A stretch of 64,000 bases of DNA from Sphingomonas colocasiae (lineage in GTDB: Bacteria; Pseudomonadota; Alphaproteobacteria; Sphingomonadales; Sphingomonadaceae): NCBI RefSeq assembly GCF_019880585.1, contig NZ_JAINVV010000004.1, forward strand, positions 868,001 to 932,000. Reading direction: 5' to 3'. Both the position numbers and the translations under genes were made by a program. The notes beneath the pieces are model-generated. The model was given only the letters and a program-made list of their open reading frames with translations, was not told the origin of the DNA and ran no database searches. Of the stretch, positions 57,408 through 64,000 are shown one piece after another. Every line of letters starts with the position of its first letter. Position 1 is the stretch's first letter.

Positions 57408-59558
57408 ATGTTAGAGTTTATCGGCAAGCGCGCGCTGGCGGGCGCGGGTACCCTGGCTGTCGCCATGCTGCTGGCGGCGCCGGTTCACGCCCAGTCGCCC
57501 GAAGGCGCGGATGCCGACGGCCAGCCTCAGGCGTCGGGCGACGATATCGTGGTGACCGCGTCGGGCTTCGAACAGAAGATCGTCGAAGCACCCGCGAGCA
57601 TCAGCGTGATCGGGCGTGAGACGCTCCAGGAAAGGCGCTTCGGCAGCCTGGCCGAAGCGCTGGGGGATGTGGAAGGCGTCGATGTCGGCGACACCGCGGG
57701 CAAGACCGGCGGACTCAACATCTCGATCCGTGGCATGCCGAGCGATTATACGCTGGTGCTGGTCGATGGCCGCCGGCAGAATTCGCCCGGCAGCGTGACG
57801 CCCAATGGTTTCGGCGAGACTTCGACGGGTTTCCTGCCGCCTTTCTCTGCGATCGACCGGATCGAGGTGGTGCGCGGGCCGATGTCGACCCTGTACGGTT
57901 CCGATGCGATGGGCGGCGTGATCAACCTCATCACCCGCAAGGTGGGCGATCGCTGGAGCGGCACGGTCAGCGCCGAAAGTACGATTCAGGAACATGGCGA
58001 TTTCGGCAATATCGTATCGGCCAACGCCTATATGCAGGGGCCGATCGTCCGCAATCTGATCGGCCTGTCGTTGCGCGGCAGCATCTATCATCGCGAGGCG
58101 GCGGCGCTTCAGTACGAGAATGCCAATGGTGTCTTGATACCGGTCAGCACGCGCGGGCCGAGCCCGGTCAAGGCTGACATCTACACCTTTGGCGGCCGGC
58201 TTTCGATCACGCCCAGCCCCGATCACGACATCTGGTTCGAAGCGGATCGCGCGCGCCAGAAATACGACAACAGCCAGGGCCAGCTCGGTACCGCGACGGT
58301 GCAGGGCGGCTATGGCCCGATCCAGCGCTTCAACCGCGACAATTATGTGCTGGCGCATACCTGGCGCGCCGGTTTCGGCACGCTGGAAACGACGCTGACG
58401 CGCAATATGACCGAAACCATCGGCCGGACGGTGCCGCCGGGCACGCCGGGCGTGGTCGCTGGCACGCCGCGCACGCTGGAGGCGACCAACAGCATCGCCG
58501 ACACCCGGCTGGTTTCGTCGATCGGCGCCTTCACCTTCACGCTCGGCGGCCAATATTGGAAAGCCGAGATGATCGACGGCGTCGCGCCGGAAAAATACGA
58601 GTTCGAGCAATGGGCGGCGTTCGCGGAGAATGAGCTCAAGATTGCCGACAGCTTCCGCTTCACGCTCGGTGCGCGTTACGATCATCACAGCACGTTCGGC
58701 GGCAAGCTTTCGCCCCGTGCGTACGCCGTCTGGAACGCCACCGACTCGCTGACCGTGAAGGGCGGCATCAGCCGGGGCTTCAAGACGCCGCGGCTCGACC
58801 AGATCGCCGAAGGGATCACCGGTTTCGGCGGGCAGGGCACGATTCCGCTGATCGGCAGCCCCGGTCTGAAGCCTGAAACCAGCACCACCTACGAAGCCGG
58901 CCTCTATTTCGACAATGGCGGTTTCTTCAGCGGCAACGTCACCGTCTTCAACAATGAATTCAAGGACAAGATCGCGGCAGGGCCAGGCATTCCCAATTGC
59001 CGCTTCAACGGCAATCCCAACCGGCCGGGGTGCCTTGACGTCGGCCAGTTCCCCAATGTCGATCTGTTCGGCCAGTCGATCAATGTCGATGAAGCGGTCA
59101 CGCGGGGCGGAGAGGTCGCGGCGCGCTTCGAGTTCACCGACGCGCTGACGCTGGGGCTCAACTACACCTATACCGAAAGCGAGCAGAAGAGCGGCGCGCA
59201 AAAGGGGCTGCCGCTCACCAATACGCCCAAGCATATGGTCAACGGCAATCTGCGCTGGCGTGTCGACGACAAGGCGACGCTCTGGGTACGCGGCGAAATC
59301 CGGTCCAGCCGCTATCGCGGGGCGGGCGCTCCGCAGACCGCGCTGGGCGATTTCAAGGGTTATGAGCTGTTCCACCTCGGCGGCTCGCTGCAGGTGACCG
59401 AACGTTTCCGGTTGGCGGCGACGGTCTTCAACATCTTCGACACCGATTTCGTCCGTTACCTGCCCTATGCCAGCGGGAACACGACCGTCTACGCGGCCGA
59501 ATATGCCAACAATCAGGAAGGCCGCCGGCTCTGGCTTTCGGCGACCGTGGATTTCTAG
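57408..59558 (+). CDS. TonB-dependent receptor, siderophore (FepA/CirA) type
   Basis: The protein has 716 residues. The signal peptide (about 1-29, ending VHAQ) is followed by DDIVVTASGFEQKIVEAPAS (TonB box and plug start), the plug block LNISIRGMPSDYTLVLVDGR and IDRIEVVRGPMSTLYGSDAM with GGVINLITRK, all typical of FepA/CirA-like siderophore receptors. The barrel ends in Phe (WLSATVDF). GAGGGGG lies 6 bases before the ATG. It is divergent from a two-component system with only 50 bases between starts, so phosphorylated regulator may act at that short region. The TAG stop belongs to a mosaic repeat. Confidence 0.92.
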   Translation: MLEFIGKRALAGAGTLAVAMLLAAPVHAQSPEGADADGQPQASGDDIVVTASGFEQKIVEAPASISVIGRETLQERRFGSLAEALGDVEGVDVGDTAGKTGGLNISIRGMPSDYTLVLVDGRRQNSPGSVTPNGFGETSTGFLPPFSAIDRIEVVRGPMSTLYGSDAMGGVINLITRKVGDRWSGTVSAESTIQEHGDFGNIVSANAYMQGPIVRNLIGLSLRGSIYHREAAALQYENANGVLIPVSTRGPSPVKADIYTFGGRLSITPSPDHDIWFEADRARQKYDNSQGQLGTATVQGGYGPIQRFNRDNYVLAHTWRAGFGTLETTLTRNMTETIGRTVPPGTPGVVAGTPRTLEATNSIADTRLVSSIGAFTFTLGGQYWKAEMIDGVAPEKYEFEQWAAFAENELKIADSFRFTLGARYDHHSTFGGKLSPRAYAVWNATDSLTVKGGISRGFKTPRLDQIAEGITGFGGQGTIPLIGSPGLKPETSTTYEAGLYFDNGGFFSGNVTVFNNEFKDKIAAGPGIPNCRFNGNPNRPGCLDVGQFPNVDLFGQSINVDEAVTRGGEVAARFEFTDALTLGLNYTYTESEQKSGAQKGLPLTNTPKHMVNGNLRWRVDDKATLWVRGEIRSSRYRGAGAPQTALGDFKGYELFHLGGSLQVTERFRLAATVFNIFDTDFVRYLPYASGNTTVYAAEYANNQEGRRLWLSATVDF

Positions 59559-59661
59559 AGCGATTTCCAGTCAGATGGAATCATCTGACGACTCGGAAAT
59601 CGCGGTTCAACAAAAACTGAGAGCGGTTGATCTGATTCAATCAGATCGCAAACCGCTCTAG
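59556..59661 (+). repeat. mosaic intergenic repeat, copy 6 (two GANTC hairpins)
   Basis: The element starts TAGAGCG and ends CGCTCTAG. The first part (59556-59605) is a plus-strand copy of the 50-base hairpin with arms GTCAGATG/CATCTGAC and GAATC at the tip (59578-59582). The second hairpin (59620-59659) has arms AGAGCGGTT/AACCGCTCT and GATCTGATT/AATCAGATC, with GATTC at 59634-59638. GACTC also occurs at 59590. Confidence 0.85.
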
Positions 59662-59671
59662 GCTGTTCCAC

Positions 59672-59703
59672 CCCGTCATTCCGGCTTTCGCCGGAATGAC
59701 GGG
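59672..59703. repeat. REP-like palindrome
   Basis: A nearly perfect palindrome CCCGTCATTCCGG...CCGGAATGACGGG with GCTTTCGC in the centre, of the same family as at 28402, 29077 and 60441. It lies between the receptor gene and the DUF938 gene. Confidence 0.85.
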
Positions 59704-59773
59704 ATTTTGAGATACCCAGTCAGTCTCGTCGCAAATCCTTGCCAGCCAGGCGCGAAAGCGCTTTGACCCTGGC

Positions 59774-60418
59774 ATGACCATATCCAAACCGACTCCCTGG
59801 AGCCCGGCCGATGGCCGCGACGAGGCCAAGCGCCATGCGCCCGCGACGTTGCGCAACCGCGACGCGATCGTCGCCGTGCTGCGAAAGACATTGCCCGAAG
59901 CCGGCCTCGCACTGGAGATCGCGAGCGGCAGCGGCGAGCACGTCGTTCATTTCGCGCACGCCTTTCCCGCGCTTGACTGGCAGCCCAGTGATCCCGAACC
60001 GGCCGCGCTGACCTCGATCGCGGCATGGTCCGCGGAAGCTGGTCTGCCCAATATCCGCCCGCCTGCCATGCTCGATGCGTCGGCGCCGGGCTGGCCGGTC
60101 GATCGCGCGGATGCGATCCTCTGCATCAACATGGTGCATATCAGCCCCTGGACCGCGACGCAGGGGCTGATGGCGGGCGCGGCACGCCTGCTGCCGCCCG
60201 GTGCGCCGCTCTACCTCTATGGCCCTTATGTGCGGTCGGGCGTGCCGACCGCCGAAAGCAATCTGGCGTTCGATGCGTCGCTGCGCGCGCGCGATCCCGC
60301 TTGGGGCCTTCGCGCATTGGAGGATGTGATCGCGCTTGCCGCCGAACATGGCCTCGTGTTCGAACGGCTGGTCGAAATGCCGGCGAACAATCTGTCGGTG
60401 GTGTTGAGGGCCAGGTAG
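59774..60418 (+). CDS. DUF938 family SAM-dependent methyltransferase-like protein
   Basis: The protein has 214 residues. The N-terminus has the DUF938 block PADGRDEAKRHAPATLRNRD. A class I methyltransferase fold is suggested by LALEIASGSGEHVVHFAHAF (SAM-binding glycine loop), WQPSDPEP and ILCINMVHISPWTATQGLM, followed by LYLYGPYVRSG and NNLSVVLRAR at the end. The substrate is unknown. It lies alone, flanked by REP-like elements on both sides, without clear operon partners. Confidence 0.88.
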   Translation: MTISKPTPWSPADGRDEAKRHAPATLRNRDAIVAVLRKTLPEAGLALEIASGSGEHVVHFAHAFPALDWQPSDPEPAALTSIAAWSAEAGLPNIRPPAMLDASAPGWPVDRADAILCINMVHISPWTATQGLMAGAARLLPPGAPLYLYGPYVRSGVPTAESNLAFDASLRARDPAWGLRALEDVIALAAEHGLVFERLVEMPANNLSVVLRAR

Positions 60419-60440
60419 GCTTGGGAGGGGTGACCTCCTC

Positions 60441-60534
60441 CTTGTCATTCCCGCGAAAGCGGGAATCCAGCTTCTTCTCTTTTTTCTGAAGCTTCACGGA
60501 ATAGCTGGATTCCCGCTTTCGCGGGAATGACAGG
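60441..60534. repeat. REPIN-like element with 28-base inverted arms
   Basis: GTCATTCCCGCGAAAGCGGG plus AATCCAGC (60444-60471) is repeated in exact inverted form at 60504-60531. Each arm is itself a palindrome. The 32-base spacer contains CTTCTTC and GAAGCTTC. It lies between the convergent DUF938 and aldehyde dehydrogenase genes. Confidence 0.9.
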
Positions 60535-60560
60535 CAGGATTGTCGTTTTACCCCGGCCGG

Positions 60561-61994
<1,434 letters not shown>

Positions 61995-62008
61995 GCGGCG
62001 CGCTCCTT

Positions 62009-63649
62009 TTACAGCTTGGCGCTCAGCGCCTTGATCTCGTTGTTCAATATGCGGTCGTTGTCGGAATAATCGACCGGGCAATCGATGAGATGGACACCCG
62101 GCGTGTCGAGTGTGTGACGGAGCAACTCCGGCAGATGCTCCGCGCTCTCGACGCGATGGCCCGATGCGCCATAGGCCTCGGCATATTTGACGAAATCGGG
62201 ATTGCCGAATTCCAGCCCCCAATCCTTGAAGCCCATATTCGCCTGTTTCCAGCGGATCATGCCGTAGCTGCTGTCGTTGAGGATCAGCACGGTGATGTCG
62301 AGCTTGAGCCGGACCGCCGTCTCCATCTCCTGGCTGTTCATCATGAAGCCGCCATCGCCGCAGATCGCCATCACCTTGCGGCCGGGATAGACCATCGCGG
62401 AGGCCATGGCGGAGGGCAGGCCGGCGCCCATCGTCGCCAGCGCATTGTCGAGCAGCACCGTATTCTGCTGGCGCGCCGGATAGTTGCGCGCGAACCAGAT
62501 CTTGTAGACGCCATTGTCGAGGCAGATGATCCCGTCATTGGGCATCGCCTTGCGCACCTGTTTGACGAGATGCGACGGATAGATCGGAAAGCGCCGGTCA
62601 TCCTCAAGACTGGCGGTGTGGTCCAGCTCCGCCTTGCGATAGGCGAGCATCGCCTCGCAACCCCAGCCCTGGGGCACGATATCCTCCTTCATCTGCCAGA
62701 TCGCATTGGCGATATCGCCGATCACCTCGATCTCGGGAAAATAGACGGGATCGACCTCGGCCGATCGTGTCGAGACATGGATGACCGGGCAGCCGCCCTG
62801 GCGCATGAAGAAAGGCGGCTTCTCGATCACGTCATGGCCGATATTGACGATCAGGTCCGACGCCTCGATCGCCCGGTGGACGAAATCGCCGGCCGAAAGC
62901 GCCGCGCAGCCCAGGAATTTGGGATGGGTCTCGTCGATCACGCCCTTGCCGAGCTGGGTGGTGAGGAAGGGAATGCCGGTCTTCTCGACGAACTGGAGCA
63001 GCATGCGCCCGGTCATCTTGCGGTTGGCGCCCGCGCCGATGACGAGCACAGGCGCCTTCGCCTTCTCCAGCATGTTCACCGCGGCGCGCACCGCCTTGGG
63101 ATCGGCGGAGGGGCGGCGGGCAAGGCTGGGCTTGATGGGGACGCTGTCGGTCTTTTCGTCCGCCACATCCTCGGGAAATTCGAGATGGGTGGCGCCGGGT
63201 TTCTCCTCCTCGGCCAGGCGGAACGCCTCGCGCACGCGGCTGGGGATGTTGTCGGCGCTGGCGAGCTGATGCGTATATTTGGTGATCGGGCGCATCATGT
63301 CGACGACGTCGAGGATCTGGAAGCGCCCCTGTTTCGATTTCTTGATCGGTTTCTGCCCGGTCACCATCAGGATCGGCATGCCGCCGAGCTGCGCATAGGC
63401 GGCAGCGGTGACGAGGTTGGTGGCGCCCGGACCAAGCGTCGCCATGCAGACGCCGGTCTTGCCGGTATGGCGGCCATAGGTCGCGGCCATGAAACCGGCG
63501 CCCTGTTCGTGGCGGGTGAGGATCAGCCTGATGCTCGACCGGCTGAGCGAATCGAGCATGTCGAGATTTTCCTCGCCGGGAACGCCGAAGATATATTCGA
63601 CGCCTTCTTCCTCGAGGCATTGAACGAACAGATCGGATGCCTTGGTCAT
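62009..63649 (-). CDS. acetolactate-synthase-like TPP enzyme
   Basis: The 546 residues form a three-domain TPP enzyme of the acetolactate synthase large-subunit family. The N-terminus has YIFGVPGEENLDMLDSL and LTRHEQGAGFMAATYG with the catalytic Glu; the middle domain VLVIGAGANRKMTGRML; the C-terminal TPP site AICGDGGFMMNSQEMETAVR with ILNDSSYGMI. No small-subunit gene follows, which argues for a catabolic or stand-alone enzyme rather than IlvB. It is coupled to an aldehyde dehydrogenase gene. It may condense or decarboxylate a 2-oxo acid whose aldehyde the neighbour then oxidises; this is inference. Confidence 0.85.
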   Translation of the reverse strand: MTKASDLFVQCLEEEGVEYIFGVPGEENLDMLDSLSRSSIRLILTRHEQGAGFMAATYGRHTGKTGVCMATLGPGATNLVTAAAYAQLGGMPILMVTGQKPIKKSKQGRFQILDVVDMMRPITKYTHQLASADNIPSRVREAFRLAEEEKPGATHLEFPEDVADEKTDSVPIKPSLARRPSADPKAVRAAVNMLEKAKAPVLVIGAGANRKMTGRMLLQFVEKTGIPFLTTQLGKGVIDETHPKFLGCAALSAGDFVHRAIEASDLIVNIGHDVIEKPPFFMRQGGCPVIHVSTRSAEVDPVYFPEIEVIGDIANAIWQMKEDIVPQGWGCEAMLAYRKAELDHTASLEDDRRFPIYPSHLVKQVRKAMPNDGIICLDNGVYKIWFARNYPARQQNTVLLDNALATMGAGLPSAMASAMVYPGRKVMAICGDGGFMMNSQEMETAVRLKLDITVLILNDSSYGMIRWKQANMGFKDWGLEFGNPDFVKYAEAYGASGHRVESAEHLPELLRHTLDTPGVHLIDCPVDYSDNDRILNNEIKALSAKL

Positions 63650-63710
63650 GCCGCTGGTCTCCCCCTCGAGCCCCGTAGAGCGATGGACGTGGTTCAGATG
63701 ATCGCGACCC

Positions 63711-63753
63711 TATAGCAAGATGCGGCGAGTCTCACGTGCCGCATCTTGCTATA
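63711..63753. repeat. perfect 16-base inverted repeat
   Basis: TATAGCAAGATGCGGC (63711-63726) is exactly inverted at 63738-63753 across an 11-base spacer. It lies in the 205-base gap between the TPP enzyme gene and the 2-hydroxyacid dehydrogenase gene. No T-run follows, so it is not a standard terminator; it may be a regulator site or cruciform. Confidence 0.85.
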
Positions 63754-63854
63754 AGCCCGCGCGGCGCTTGAGCGACCCAAGGTGCGGATGCGTCAGCATT
63801 CCTGCGCCTTGCTATCCATGCTGGTGGTAAGCCTGTTCGCACCGTGAGTCATCC

Positions 63855-64000
63855 TCAATAGCCGCGCGCGGGATCGACCAGATTCTCGAGCGGTTCGCCC
63901 GCCAGATAGCTGCGGAGATTCCGGGCGAACAGCTCTGCCGCGCGTGGGAACAGCCGGGTTTGCGATCGTCCCGACAGATGCATGGTGATGATGACGTTGG
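63855..64000 (-). CDS. D-2-hydroxyacid dehydrogenase, C-terminal part (runs off window)
   Basis: Only the last 47 codons lie in the window. The protein end NVIITMHLSG..., with RAAELFARNLRSYLAGEPLE and NLVDPARGY, matches the C-terminus of NAD-dependent D-2-hydroxyacid dehydrogenases (SerA/GhrA-like), including the position of the catalytic His (NVIITxH). The rest, with its NAD-binding domain, lies beyond position 64000. It is on the same strand as the TPP enzyme and aldehyde dehydrogenase genes and may belong to the same pathway, although the 205-base gap with an inverted repeat suggests a separate transcript. Confidence 0.8.
   Translation of the reverse strand, partial: NVIITMHLSGRSQTRLFPRAAELFARNLRSYLAGEPLENLVDPARGY

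Noticed and set aside
57411-59375. A 654-codon minus-strand open frame opposite the second TonB receptor gene
   Set aside because: Composition is that of an antisense frame; the receptor on the plus strand has all family motifs.

Overview
ORGANISM. The window is GC-rich, densely coded chromosomal DNA with gaps mostly under 250 bases. It fits an alphaproteobacterium of the order Sphingomonadales, most likely Sphingomonas or a close relative (inferred from gene content, not from a search). Supporting genes are the alphaproteobacterial cell-cycle regulator gcrA, a cpa/tad pilus locus, a three-gene cytochrome bc1 operon, two TonB-dependent receptors, a split glycine decarboxylase (gcvPA/gcvPB) behind a tandem glycine riboswitch, and many GC-rich palindromic intergenic repeats. 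No tRNA, rRNA, CRISPR array, prophage or insertion sequence was recognised. LAYOUT. 1-7 kb: small membrane protein, class A beta-lactamase-like serine hydrolase, parE, exported and outer-membrane proteins, gcrA, an ABC-2 permease and a small secreted protein. 7-12 kb: AraC-type regulator, large TonB-dependent receptor and a translationally coupled exported protein of unknown function. 12-17 kb: argD-argF, hslO (Hsp33), a DUF3617-like protein, queC-queE. 17-22 kb: an exported hypothetical, an Asn/Met-rich lipoprotein, lipB, a membrane protein, and the tightly overlapping trmL-hemF-GNAT operon. 22-25.4 kb: petA-petB-petC followed by apt. 25.4-32 kb (minus strand): MaoC-like hydratase, lipoprotein phosphodiesterase, ychF, pth, rplY and two tandem TraB/GumN-family proteins. 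32-37.6 kb: glyQ-glyS and ppdK. 37.7-44.8 kb (minus): cpaA-B-C-D-E then tadB-tadC, with no cpaF ATPase and no Flp pilin. 44.8-50.3 kb: hydrolase and FAD oxidoreductase pair, yegP-like protein, ispH-thrB-rnhA, lipoprotein. 50.3-55.2 kb: glycine riboswitch and gcvT-gcvH-gcvPA-gcvPB. 55.2-59.6 kb: two-component system divergent from a siderophore-type TonB receptor. 59.8-64 kb: DUF938 methyltransferase, aldehyde dehydrogenase, acetolactate-synthase-like enzyme and the end of a D-2-hydroxyacid dehydrogenase. HOW IT WORKS TOGETHER. Most genes are housekeeping: arginine, threonine, isoprenoid, haem, queuosine, lipoate, one-carbon and respiratory functions. The accessory parts are two outer-membrane uptake loci, each beside its own regulator, and the Tad pilus machine. 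MOST UNUSUAL SIGNAL. The intergenic repeats form a mosaic family of hairpins. Three copies of one 50-base hairpin align without gaps, show compensatory base-pair changes, and keep a GANTC site (the CcrM methylation target read by GcrA, encoded here) at the hairpin tip. Three further hairpins also have GANTC at the tip, and four of the elements contribute the TAG stop codon of the neighbouring gene.
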